The notes below the pieces were generated by a model. The model was not told the origin of the DNA. It searched no databases and saw only the letters and a list, made by a program, of their open reading frames with translations. The position numbers were made by a program, and so were the translations under genes. DNA of 64,000 bases from Streptococcus oralis (GTDB lineage: Bacteria; Bacillota; Bacilli; Lactobacillales; Streptococcaceae). Numbering within the stretch: the stretch's first letter is position 1; the number at the start of each line of letters is the position of its first letter. The stretch is taken from NCBI RefSeq assembly GCF_001578705.1, contig NZ_KQ969038.1, positions 162,092 to 226,091 on the forward strand, in the 5' to 3' direction. Positions 29,951-38,109 of this stretch are shown here, piece after piece.

Positions 29951-30643
29951 TTACCTCCCTTTTGTTTCCAAAGACTTCTCAAGCAAACGACTCAAGCTAG
30001 AAATAACTAAGGCAATCCCCCAGTAAAGAAGTGCAACTGCCGTGTAGATTTCCAGAGAGTAGTTCCCTAAATTGCGACTAATCAAGAGATTTCCTGCCCC
30101 CATAACATCAACGAAACCAATCGTATAAGCCAATGCAGCATCCCGCATGAGATTGAGAATAGCAGTCGTTATATTGGGAAGAGCAACTTGAAAAGCTTGG
30201 GGAAAAATGATTCTCCAAAAAGTCTGACTTGGAGTCAAACCAATACTAAGCCCGGCCTCTGTCTGCCCCTTTGGAATAGCTTGATAGGCCGCCTTGAAAA
30301 CCTCGGCAACAATAGCCGCAAACAAGAGAATCATCGTCAGGAGAACAAAAATAGTTTTAGACCAGTTGTTGATATCCAAACCAAGCCACCATTTCAGAAA
30401 TTCTGGCAAGCCATAAAAGACTAGAAAAAGCAAGACAATCGGCGGTGTACAACGAAGGGTAAAGATATAGCCTTTGGAAATCGCTGCAAAACTCTTGTCT
30501 TCTCCTACTTGTGCCCAGGCCAAGAGACCTCCAAAAAGGGAACCAAGAAGAGTGGTAAAAAAGAGAATGGACAAGGTCATAGGAAGTGCCTGCCATAAGG
30601 TCGGTAAAAACTGAAAGACCTTGGAAAAATCATAAGAAACCAT
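29951..30643 (-). CDS. Polar amino acid ABC transporter, permease 1
   Basis: HisMQ-type permease, 230 residues, five helices. The EAA loop is EAGLSIGLTPSQTFWRIIFPQAFQVALPNI, and the N-terminal LRCTPPIVLLFLVFYGLPEF matches the family substrate-path helix. It lies 32 bp after the binding-protein gene and 3 bp before the second permease. With the ATPase it forms one importer of the polar amino acid family. Confidence 0.92.
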   Translation of the reverse strand: MVSYDFSKVFQFLPTLWQALPMTLSILFFTTLLGSLFGGLLAWAQVGEDKSFAAISKGYIFTLRCTPPIVLLFLVFYGLPEFLKWWLGLDINNWSKTIFVLLTMILLFAAIVAEVFKAAYQAIPKGQTEAGLSIGLTPSQTFWRIIFPQAFQVALPNITTAILNLMRDAALAYTIGFVDVMGAGNLLISRNLGNYSLEIYTAVALLYWGIALVISSLSRLLEKSLETKGR

Positions 30644-30675
30644 ACAAAACCCTTTCTAGTCTTGGAATTTCTGGT

Positions 30676-31554
30676 CTAGTCTTTGTCTACGTAACTAAAG
30701 ACATCTTCTTTAAAGTATTGCTGAGATAGCTTAGCAAGCGTGCCATCTTCTTTCAACTCTTTGATTGCTTTTTCGTATTCTTTAGCGAATTTCTCACCCT
30801 TTTCATCACGGTGAATCAAGGGATAAGTTGGAATGCCCTTGTATGGGAACCAGCTGAGTTTATCCGCATATTGGTGGTAAGGGCCATCTTCTGCGGTAAC
30901 TGCTTTTTCAAAGGACAGTTTGATATCAAAGAAGGCGTCATAACGTCCTTCCAAGATCCAGGCATAGGCATCTGCTACTTTAAAGGATTCTGCTGCTGTT
31001 AGCTCAATCGGTGCGTCCTGATGTTTTTCATTGTAGCTGGTGATAACATTCCATTGAGCATTCTGTGGAGAGATAGGAACCAATTTCCCTTTATTCTTAG
31101 CAAAGTCATCAATGGTTTTGTATTTCTGTTCATCTTCTTTTCTGACAGTAAATCCGATGATGCTCGCTCCGACTGGTTCAGATGGAATGACAAACTTTTT
31201 AGCTCGTTCATCTGTGTACCAAGCTCCCTTGGTTCCGATGTCATACTTGCCTGATTCCAGACCAATCAAGAGGTCGTCATCACTGGTACCCGTATATTCA
31301 AATTGATAGTTTGCCAACTTCTCATCAACAGCCTTCAAAACAGCTACTTCATAACCATCTGATTCCCCTTTTTCATTGACAAAGTCATAAGGTACGTAGT
31401 TTTGTGTATGGGCAACCTTCAAGGTTATGACTTCAGCAGACGAAGCCGTTTCTCCCTCCTTGGATGGAGCGCCAGCTAAACTTCTCCCAATAATCGTTAC
31501 CCCAATTACTGCAACAACTGCTACACCACCGATAATCCATGCTTTTTTACTCAT
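30676..31554 (-). CDS. Polar amino acid ABC transporter, substrate-binding protein with N-terminal anchor
   Basis: Extracellular binding protein of the SBP_bac_3 family, 292 residues. A single N-terminal hydrophobic helix (about 5-28) is followed by a spacer and the mature domain (VAHTQNYVPYDFVNEKGESDGYEVAVLKAV). There is no lipobox Cys, unusual for a Gram-positive binding protein, so it is either anchored by the uncleaved helix or released. The region GLESGKYDIGTKGAWYTDER is the usual ligand-closing segment. It lies 11 bp after the first UroD-fold gene (in reading order), so import and UroD-fold enzymes are coexpressed. Confidence 0.9.
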   Translation of the reverse strand: MSKKAWIIGGVAVVAVIGVTIIGRSLAGAPSKEGETASSAEVITLKVAHTQNYVPYDFVNEKGESDGYEVAVLKAVDEKLANYQFEYTGTSDDDLLIGLESGKYDIGTKGAWYTDERAKKFVIPSEPVGASIIGFTVRKEDEQKYKTIDDFAKNKGKLVPISPQNAQWNVITSYNEKHQDAPIELTAAESFKVADAYAWILEGRYDAFFDIKLSFEKAVTAEDGPYHQYADKLSWFPYKGIPTYPLIHRDEKGEKFAKEYEKAIKELKEDGTLAKLSQQYFKEDVFSYVDKD

Positions 31555-31565
31555 CTTTTTCTCCT

Positions 31566-32564
31566 TTAGTTTTCAAGCGCTTCTCTCACCCACTGGATAC
31601 GTTCAACTGCGATATCACTTGGAATGGTACAATCTGCCCCAAGTACCAAGCTCTGTTCCCCAGCTTCTGCAACTAGTTTCTTTGCCTCAGCCTGAATGGC
31701 GTCCTTGCTACCAGTATACAGCAAGCCTGTCTTACCATTTTCGAATCCTCCAAGAACCGTACGTCCCTTGAAAATCTCACGACCTTCCTTGAGAGTTATT
31801 CCCTCTGGTCCTACAGCCCAGTTAAAGACTTGGGCTGGATAGTCTGCAAAAAGGTGAATATCATTTCGCGCCCCCTCGTAGCCACAGATATGAAGGACAG
31901 TGACACCACCAACAGCACTAACCGCTTCTAGAATAGTTATCTCGCTAGGTGCAATGACGGCTTGATAATTTGCTGCCGACACTCGTTGATCTTGGATACT
32001 TTGCACGCTGAGGTAGATTCCATCTGCACCAGCCTCTTCGATGACAGCTCGGCTGAGACTCGCAATATCTTCTGCAATCACATCCAACACTTTCTTCAGA
32101 GCTTCAGGATCTTCCACCAGAAAATCTGCAATGAGGTCATCGCCACCAGACACTTCCCCAAGCAGCCACTTAAGATAGGTCACAGGAGCAAAAATATTGT
32201 AAATCGCAACGATATCTTCTGTAAATTCTTGCTTGATTTTCTTAACCAAGTCAACCTGCTCTTTTATCCAAGCGTGATCTGGTCCGAGTGGTTGAATGCT
32301 CGCCAATTCTTGAAGTGATTTTCCTTTGGCGATCGCTGGATTTGGATAAGCAAAGTAGCCATCACTCATTAACTTGATAAAGTCCGGCTGAACTTCTCGG
32401 ATAAAGCGCTTATGCCCCTCGATATTCTTCTCGATAATAGCTGGATTTGAGAAACCGTGTAGCCATTCGTCTTCTGAAGTGAAATGATGCCAAAAACCAA
32501 CTGGCACACGATCAACCTTTTCACCTCTAAATACTTTTAAAACCCATTCTCTTTTTTCTGACAT
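31566..32564 (-). CDS. UroD-fold zinc methyltransferase-like protein 1
   Basis: 332 residues of the uroporphyrinogen decarboxylase superfamily. Streptococci do not make haem, and this protein carries His225-x-Cys227 (VLHICGYEG) and Cys312 (LGADCTIP), the zinc-ligand pattern of the MtaA/CmuA methylcobamide:thiol methyltransferases, not of true decarboxylases. So a zinc-thiolate methyl or alkyl transfer is more likely than decarboxylation. No corrinoid protein is encoded nearby. It is a paralogue of the protein at 32782, with the small membrane protein between them, and is followed by the amino acid importer. The substrate may be a thiol or methylated amino acid delivered by that importer; this is inference. 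Confidence 0.8.
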   Translation of the reverse strand: MSEKREWVLKVFRGEKVDRVPVGFWHHFTSEDEWLHGFSNPAIIEKNIEGHKRFIREVQPDFIKLMSDGYFAYPNPAIAKGKSLQELASIQPLGPDHAWIKEQVDLVKKIKQEFTEDIVAIYNIFAPVTYLKWLLGEVSGGDDLIADFLVEDPEALKKVLDVIAEDIASLSRAVIEEAGADGIYLSVQSIQDQRVSAANYQAVIAPSEITILEAVSAVGGVTVLHICGYEGARNDIHLFADYPAQVFNWAVGPEGITLKEGREIFKGRTVLGGFENGKTGLLYTGSKDAIQAEAKKLVAEAGEQSLVLGADCTIPSDIAVERIQWVREALEN

Positions 32565-32566
32565 TC

Positions 32567-32770
32567 TTATTCTCCATTTCTTCCTTTTTCAACTAATAAA
32601 CTGCTTGCGATATCATTCGAGCGTAGAAAGGGGAGACTGGACTTGGAAAAATCCTGAACTCCACGACATCTCTCTCCATTTTTGCAGTGCCCATTTTTTA
32701 GGACGCTTATGGCGACCAAGGCCAGCAAACCGACAACTGCAATAAAGATGCCCAATCTTTTACTTTTCAT
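32567..32770 (-). CDS. Small Cys-containing membrane protein in the UroD-fold operon
   Basis: 67 residues with an excellent AAAGGAGGAG ribosome site. One hydrophobic helix (about 6-24, LGIFIAVVGLLALVAISVL) is followed by NGHCKNGERCRG, a Cys-x5-Cys pair, and a polar tail ending EKGRNGE. It fits exactly between the two UroD-fold genes (2 bp and 11 bp gaps), so it is probably translated with them. Whether the tail is inside or outside is not clear; the basic N-terminus (MKSKR) suggests outside. I know no family for it. Confidence 0.65.
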   Translation of the reverse strand: MKSKRLGIFIAVVGLLALVAISVLKNGHCKNGERCRGVQDFSKSSLPFLRSNDIASSLLVEKGRNGE

Positions 32771-32781
32771 AGCTCCTCCTT

Positions 32782-33786
32782 TTAGAGAACAGCTGCCTGC
32801 CGAATCCAGTCCAACCTCTCTAAGTCAAAGTCATCTGGAACAGTACAGTCAGCTCCCAGAAGAACGCCTTTACTACCCGCTTCAGCCAGCAACCGTCTTG
32901 TTTCATCTTGCAATTCCGCCTTGGAACCCTGATAAAGCAAACTTTTCTTGCCATTTTCAAATCCACCTAAAACGGCCTTGCCTCGGAACAACTCCTGGCC
33001 CTGTGTCAAACTAACATCCTCATGATGAGTCGCCCAGTTGACCACTTGAGCTGGATAGTCCTTAAATATCGTCACATCATTGCTCGCACCTTCAAAACCA
33101 CAGATATGGAGGATATTGGTCCCACCCACCTGATTGGCTGCCTCCAAAATCGCTATATTGCTCGGTTCGATGTAAGTTTGGTAGAGTGCTGGTGTGATGC
33201 GCTCATCTTGAATTTCCTGGGTGCTGAGGTAAATCCCGTCAACACCGCCTTGCTGGATGATTTTCTGAGTTAGGATAGCAATATCTCCTGCAATCACATC
33301 TAAAATCGCTCTGAATTGCTCAGGATTTTCAAGCAATAGGTCAGCCACTTCCCTATCTCCTCGAGAAGTTTCTGTACGGAACCAGCGCTTGAGGTAGGAG
33401 ATCGGTGAAAAGATATTGTAGAAAGAAGCAATCTCTTCGGTAAAGGTCTCTCGAATCGCTTGTACCACTTCCACCTGTTGCTGAATCCATGGGTGTTCCT
33501 CACCAATCGACTCAATAGAAGCCAACTCCTGAATGCTTGCGATCTTAGGACTATGGACATTACTTGGATAAAGGAAAAAACCGTCGCTCATAATTTTGAC
33601 AAAATCAGGATGAATCCTTTCCACATAGTTGCGATGCCCATCAACACTTTTTTGAAAGATACGTGGATTGTTTAATCCCTGCCCCTTTTCTTCGAGTGTT
33701 ACAAAATGAAACCAAAATCCCACAGGAACTCTTTCCACTTCATCGCCTCGAATCGCTCTAAAGACTAGATCTCTTTTACTTGCCAT
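32782..33786 (-). CDS. UroD-fold zinc methyltransferase-like protein 2
   Basis: 334 residues, first gene of the operon and a clear paralogue of the protein at 31566 (shared PVGFW.HF, MSDG, GIYLS.Q.IQD, LHICG.EGA, VLGGFENGK, GADCT). The zinc-type ligands His227-x-Cys229 and Cys314 are conserved. Two diverged copies in one operon suggest either a heterodimer or two related substrates. The ATG follows AAGGAGAAAGGT. Upstream lies a 367-bp gap with possible operator repeats. Family knowledge supports methyl transfer; the actual reaction is unknown. Confidence 0.8.
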   Translation of the reverse strand: MASKRDLVFRAIRGDEVERVPVGFWFHFVTLEEKGQGLNNPRIFQKSVDGHRNYVERIHPDFVKIMSDGFFLYPSNVHSPKIASIQELASIESIGEEHPWIQQQVEVVQAIRETFTEEIASFYNIFSPISYLKRWFRTETSRGDREVADLLLENPEQFRAILDVIAGDIAILTQKIIQQGGVDGIYLSTQEIQDERITPALYQTYIEPSNIAILEAANQVGGTNILHICGFEGASNDVTIFKDYPAQVVNWATHHEDVSLTQGQELFRGKAVLGGFENGKKSLLYQGSKAELQDETRRLLAEAGSKGVLLGADCTVPDDFDLERLDWIRQAAVL

Positions 33787-34153
33787 ACCTTTCTCCTTCC
33801 ATTTGGATTGAAACTATCTTACCATTCCTTTTTTCCTTTTCCCAATATATATTGACTATCGACTCGATTGGAAATTTTTATATCTATAAAGAAAAAAATC
33901 CCTGAAAAGCTTGATGTTACTAGCCTCTCAAAGATTCACTTTATTTTCATCTATTTTTCAAAAAGGAGTTGATATAGATTTTCTATCAAGCCGATTGAAT
34001 TTTTTTATATCCATCTTCATTCCCAAATTAAGTACATAATTTTATCCTAATACCAAATTACTACTGAAAAATTTCTTTTCTCTCGATATTTCCTTGCACA
34101 AATCCCATGAAAACGCTACAATATTAATAGACTATTATTAGGAGGATGGGATT
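33787..34153. promoter_or_regulatory. Divergent regulatory region between the UroD-fold operon and the acid phosphatase gene
   Basis: No gene. A direct repeat beginning CGATTG and followed by a T-rich run and TATATC occurs at 33865-33884 and 33992-34011. An inverted repeat TTGATATAG/CTATCAAG lies at 33969-33990. These could bind a regulator of the minus-strand operon. On the right side is the phosphatase promoter. Confidence 0.4.
34094..34122 (+). promoter_or_regulatory. Promoter of the acid phosphatase lipoprotein gene
   Basis: TTGCAC (34094-34099), 17 nt, TACAAT (34117-34122), followed by an AGGAGG ribosome site before the ATG at 34154. Confidence 0.7.
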
Positions 34154-35011
34154 ATGAAAATATCCAAAGTTACCATTACAATTGCTTCTACACTTACTTC
34201 CGTCATTTTACTGACTGGCTGTGGCACAAATTCGGCAAATTCACAGACAACACAAAGTAGTACATCTGATAATCAGGTTACCATGACCTATGATCAGTTG
34301 CGTTCAAGAGAGAACACTATGTCAACTCTTTGGTATCAAAAAGCAGCTGAAACCAAGGCACTCTATCTACAAGGTTACAATGTCGCTACTGATCGTTTGA
34401 AAGAACTACTAAAAACACAGACAGATAAACCCTACTCTATCGTTTTGGACTTGGACGAAACCGTATTAGACAATAGTCCTTATCAAGCGCAAAATGTCAA
34501 AGACGGAACAGCATTTACCCCAGAAAACTGGGATGTCTGGGTAAAAAAAGCAGCAGCCAAGGCTGTACCAGGTGCTAAAGACTTTCTCCAATTTGCAGAC
34601 CAAAACGGTGTCCAAATTTACTATGTATCTGACCGCACGATAGATCAGGTAGATGATACGATCAAAAACCTAGAAAACGAAGGAATTCCTGTACAAAGTC
34701 GCGATCATCTCATGTTCTTAGAAAAAGGCGTCAAATCTAAAGAAGGTCGTAGACAAGCAGTCCAAGAAAAAACCAACTTAGTCATGCTACTAGGAGACAA
34801 TCTTGTGGACTTTGCAGAGTTTTCAAAGACCTCTGAAACTGAGCGCGACCAAAAATTAGAGGAATTACAAAAAGAGTTTGGTGAGAAATTCATCATTTTC
34901 CCTAACCCAATGTACGGATCATGGGAAAGCACTGTTTACAATGGTAATAAATTGGATGCCAAGGGTCAAACTGAAGAGCGCCAAAAAAACTTACAAGGTT
35001 TTGATAAATAA
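34154..35011 (+). CDS. 5'-nucleotidase/acid phosphatase lipoprotein, e(P4) family
   Basis: Surface lipoprotein of 285 residues. Signal peptide with lipobox LLTGC (Cys at about residue 23) then a Ser/Thr/Gln-rich linker. The HAD class C phosphatase motif DLDETVLDNSPYQ is near residue 98 and the second motif region YYVSDRTID follows, ending with FPNPMYGSWE. Family members dephosphorylate nucleotides such as NMN and AMP outside the membrane, so that the nucleoside can be taken up. Monocistronic, with its own promoter and terminator. Confidence 0.9.
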   Translation: MKISKVTITIASTLTSVILLTGCGTNSANSQTTQSSTSDNQVTMTYDQLRSRENTMSTLWYQKAAETKALYLQGYNVATDRLKELLKTQTDKPYSIVLDLDETVLDNSPYQAQNVKDGTAFTPENWDVWVKKAAAKAVPGAKDFLQFADQNGVQIYYVSDRTIDQVDDTIKNLENEGIPVQSRDHLMFLEKGVKSKEGRRQAVQEKTNLVMLLGDNLVDFAEFSKTSETERDQKLEELQKEFGEKFIIFPNPMYGSWESTVYNGNKLDAKGQTEERQKNLQGFDK

Positions 35012-35071
35012 AATAAGGGAGCTATCTACTAGTTTACACCAACTACAAGATATCATATTTGCGAGAATATC

Positions 35072-35106
35072 AAAAAAAGACGATTTCCAAGCGGAAATCG
35101 TCTTTT
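35072..35106 (+). terminator. Terminator after the acid phosphatase gene
   Basis: AAGACGATTTCC and GGAAATCGTCTT form a 12-bp stem with a 4-nt loop, with A and T runs on either side. Confidence 0.85.
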
Positions 35107-35235
35107 AATAAGGACAGACTTCTCCAATTCAAAATGTACTTCATTTAGTATAGGTGTAGCCATAAATCATATTTTCTAAGTGGTTTATACATGATTACCC
35201 GTCAGGGAAAGCAAATATGCAAAATTTAGAAATTT

Positions 35236-35244
35236 TGATATAAT
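35236..35244 (+). promoter_or_regulatory. Extended -10 promoter of the phase-variable restriction-modification locus
   Basis: TGaTATAAT, 32 nt before the ATG of the repeat-containing leader ORF. AAAGGA at 35261-35266 is its ribosome site. Confidence 0.65.
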
Positions 35245-35275
35245 AGAACTATCAAAAAGTAAAGGAACGATTGGT

Positions 35276-35530
35276 ATGAAAGCAATCACAGCTCACAGCT
35301 CACAGCTCACAGCTCACAGCTCACAGCTCACAGCTCACAGCTCACAGCTCACAGCTCACAGCTCACAGCTCACAGCTCACAGCTCACAGCTCACAGCTCA
35401 CAGCTCACAGCTCACAGCTCACGCTGATTATGTAATCAAGCGTATTTTTTGTCAAGCCCTAAAACAGACTTTTTCACATTTTTGTGAGAAGGTCTTTTCT
35501 GTTGTGTATGAAAGGGAAATTGCAAGATGA
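35276..35530 (+). CDS. Repeat-containing leader ORF coupled to the restriction-modification gene
   Basis: Begins MKAITAHSSQLTAHS, repeats AHSSQLT about six times from the 7-bp tract, then continues as an unrepeated tail (ADYVIKRIFCQALKQTFSHF) and stops at TGA 35528-35530. The ATG of the enzyme gene overlaps that stop as ATGA. It has its own promoter and ribosome site. The other two frames after the tract stop early (TGA at 35425 or TAA at 35432-35434), so gain or loss of a repeat would end leader translation about 100 nt before the enzyme start. I infer that it serves as a translational on/off switch rather than making a useful protein. Confidence 0.65.
   Translation: MKAITAHSSQLTAHSSQLTAHSSQLTAHSSQLTAHSSQLTAHSSQLTAHADYVIKRIFCQALKQTFSHFCEKVFSVVYEREIAR
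35286..35422 (+). repeat. 7-bp tandem repeat (TCACAGC), 19.6 copies
   Basis: A perfect, uninterrupted heptamer tract of 137 bp inside the leader ORF. Because 7 is not a multiple of 3, slippage by one unit changes frame. Long perfect tracts of this kind are typical of phase-variable genes in other bacteria. Confidence 0.97.
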
Positions 35531-37119
35531 AACGTATTGATATTATAGAAAAAATAGGAAAAGATTACCTTGTTTCAAATATTGAAAATGAGGAATTTAG
35601 CTACCAAAAAGCACTGAAAGAAATAGGAAAAGATATTGCTGAGTATCAAAAAGAAAATTATAAGCGGAAATATAAGGATTTAGATATCCGATTTGAAAAC
35701 AAAGATTTATCTATTCTTATAGAGACTAAAATAAAGTTCAATCAAAAGGACTATGAGCAGTTACAGGCATATGTTGACTATGAAAAGCAACTTACCAATA
35801 ACTTTATAGTAGCCATCTTAGCTAATACTTCTAACGATGAAATTAAAGTATGGTTTGGTGATAGGTCTTTAGAAATTACAGATGAAACTCTATGTTTTGA
35901 CGAGCGAAAGCTAAAGTCTTTTGAAGAGTATAAAGATACTTTTTTAGGGCATAATAATGATAAGTTAAAGGTTATGAAAAGTACATATAACCTTAATGAA
36001 ATTTTGCATAATCTAGGAATTCAAGAAAAATTAAGAAGTCAGTTTGTTGGCACTTGCCTTTTGACATTAAAAAATGGTCTACAATTTGAAAACTTATCTA
36101 CTAAAACTATTATTGCAGGCATTGAAGAGATTCTGGAAAATTTACTTGAAAAAGATATCAATAAAGCAGTGAAAATTGGTCTCATAAAAACTAATGTTTT
36201 ATCTTCTCAAGATATTAGAACTCTTGAAAATAAATCTTTTCAGAAGTTGTTACATCGCATAGAAAAAGATATTTTGCCTTACATCAACGACAAAACTACG
36301 ATGGGACAAGATATTTTAAATTTATTTTTTACAACATTCAACAAATATGTTGGGAAATCTGACAAAAATCAAGCTTTTACCCCAGATCATATTGTAAAAT
36401 TTATGTGTGATATAGCAGGAATAAATCGACATACAAAAGTTCTAGACCCTTGTTGTGGAAGTGGTGCTTTTTTAGTGCGAGCAATGACTGATGCAATGGA
36501 CGATTGTGATACAGAACAAGATAGAGATCATGTTAAAAAGAATAATATTTATGGCTTAGAATTTGATGATATAGCTTTTGGTTTAGCAACAACTAATATG
36601 TTATTGCATAGTGATGGGAACTCTAATATTTTGCAAGGTAGCTGTTTTGATTATTTAAATCAATTCGATATAACACAATCTAAAGAAAATACAAGTATAG
36701 ATGTTGTTTTAATGAACCCTCCTTATAATGCTCAGAGGAAGCAAAGTAAAAAGGAATATGTAGAATCTTGGCCTTCTAAAACAAATGCAGACCCATCAAA
36801 AGGTTTTCACTTTGTATATGAGGTGGCAAAAATAGTTGGAACAGGGAAACTACTTGTGTTATTACCTACTTCGTGCGCTATCGGTGGGGAAAAACAAAAG
36901 GAAATAAACATTTTTAAAGAAAAAATGTTGTCTGAACATACATTAGATGCAGTCTTTTCTTTACCTGTTGATATGTTTCACCCTGGAGCTAATGCAACTG
37001 CTTGTTGTATGATATTTAATTTAGGTGTGAGACATTCTAAAGCGCTAAACAAGAAAACTTTTTTTGGATATTTCAAAAATAGATGGTTTTGTAAAACGAA
37101 AAAACTTAGGTCGTGTTGA
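35527..37119 (+). CDS. Type IIG-like restriction-methylase, nuclease and N6-adenine methylase part (frameshifted)
   Basis: 530 residues up to a premature stop. The N-terminal part looks like a PD-(D/E)xK nuclease (DIRFENKD then Glu66-x-Lys68 in LIETKIKF). A helical linker follows, then the gamma-class N6-adenine methylase with motif I DPCCGSG at 307-313 and motif IV NPPY at 397-400. This order is that of one-chain IIG/BcgI-like enzymes. Near 37070 the frame breaks within a T7/A5-rich stretch, after KTFFGYFK. The specificity part continues in another frame at 37079. Start ATG overlaps the leader ORF stop; a weak AAAGGGA lies upstream. A/T-rich, no obvious partner genes. Confidence 0.8.
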   Translation: MKRIDIIEKIGKDYLVSNIENEEFSYQKALKEIGKDIAEYQKENYKRKYKDLDIRFENKDLSILIETKIKFNQKDYEQLQAYVDYEKQLTNNFIVAILANTSNDEIKVWFGDRSLEITDETLCFDERKLKSFEEYKDTFLGHNNDKLKVMKSTYNLNEILHNLGIQEKLRSQFVGTCLLTLKNGLQFENLSTKTIIAGIEEILENLLEKDINKAVKIGLIKTNVLSSQDIRTLENKSFQKLLHRIEKDILPYINDKTTMGQDILNLFFTTFNKYVGKSDKNQAFTPDHIVKFMCDIAGINRHTKVLDPCCGSGAFLVRAMTDAMDDCDTEQDRDHVKKNNIYGLEFDDIAFGLATTNMLLHSDGNSNILQGSCFDYLNQFDITQSKENTSIDVVLMNPPYNAQRKQSKKEYVESWPSKTNADPSKGFHFVYEVAKIVGTGKLLVLLPTSCAIGGEKQKEINIFKEKMLSEHTLDAVFSLPVDMFHPGANATACCMIFNLGVRHSKALNKKTFFGYFKNRWFCKTKKLRSC

Positions 37120-37876
37120 ACGATTTGTTGACGGAAAGAGCCTATGGGAAGACATTTATAAGGAGTGGAAATACTTATATGTGAACAGAGTGGAGAAAAC
37201 GGGGCTTTCTGTACTAAAAGAAGTTAGTTTCGAGGACGAATGGTTAGCTGAAGCTTATATGGAAACCGATTATTCAGAGCTATCTCATAGCGATTTTGAA
37301 CGAAATATAAAAGAATTGTTTGCTTTTGAGGTGAAATATGGTTCGCCAAACCTTAGCGTTGAAAGCTCTAATAAAAAAACATTAGAATTAAACTCGTCAA
37401 ATTGGTTACCATTTACTATTAAAGAAATTTTTGGTGATGTTCAACCAGCTAAGGGGGAAACTACTGATCAGTTAGAAGAAGGTTCAGATTTAGTATATAT
37501 TGCAGCTAAAAAAGAGAACAATGGTGTAAAAGCAACTGTGGAATATGATAGTAGGTATTTATCGAAAGGTAATTCCGTTGTCTTTATAAATTTAGGTCAA
37601 GGTAGTGCAGGTTATGCAACATATCAGCCATATGATTTTATAGGTATGAAAGGAAAAATAAGTACTGGAACTTTTGACAAACTCAATCAATATATTGGTG
37701 TATTTTTAGTTACAATTTTAGATAAAGAAAGATTTAGATATTCTTTTGGACGAAGTTGGACTGGAGATAGATTATTACAAACTAAAATAAAGTTGCCTGT
37801 TGATGCCAATAACAATCCTGATTGGATTTTTATGGAGGAATATATAAAATCTCTTCCGTATGGAAATATGATTTAA
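37079..37876 (+). pseudogene. C-terminal target-recognition part of the type IIG-like enzyme (frameshifted continuation)
   Basis: Reads DGFVKRKNLGRVERFVDG, which continues the methylase in family order, then a linker and a single target-recognition domain of about 170 residues like half of an HsdS (NWLPFTIKEIFGDVQPAKG ... GRSWTGDRLLQTKIKLP). A one-base change in the A5 run at 37074-37078 (or T7 just before) would rejoin both parts into one chain of about 780 residues. An internal ATG at 37064 in this frame has no ribosome site, so separate translation is doubtful. Could be real inactivation, a second phase-variable point, or a sequencing error. Confidence 0.7.
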
Positions 37877-37881
37877 ATTTT

Positions 37882-37917
37882 AAAAAAAGAATCTCTAGAT
37901 AGAGAGTTCTTTTTTTG
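37882..37917 (+). terminator. Terminator of the restriction-modification locus
   Basis: AAAAAAAGAA-TCTCT and AGAGA-TTCTTTTTTT arms around AGAT, with T7. Confidence 0.8.
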
Positions 37918-38068
37918 ATTATAAATTTTTCATCAGAATCACATCTTGTGGTTTACACAAACTGGTATATAGCTCCTCAAATTTCAAGTATTTGTTGGGG
38001 GGTATGCAATACTTTTCTTTATTCTTTTATAGATTGTTGGTGGTTAGTTAATAAAAGTTCTAAAAAAT

Positions 38069-38100
38069 ACTGTTAGGAATAAATCCTTAGCAGATTTTTT
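38069..38100 (-). terminator. Terminator of the DUF1643 gene
   Basis: Minus strand CTGCTAAGGA pairs with TCCTAACAG around TTTAT, followed by a T-rich run just after the stop at 38110. Confidence 0.6.
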
Positions 38101-38109
38101 CAATATTAT

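Noticed and set aside
31566-33786. Haem biosynthesis (uroporphyrinogen decarboxylase)
   Set aside because: Zinc-ligand His-x-Cys and Cys match the MtaA/CmuA type, there are no other haem genes here and streptococci lack the pathway.
35286-35422. Tandem repeats that could be taken for a CRISPR array
   Set aside because: The unit is 7 bp without spacers; it is a simple sequence tract.
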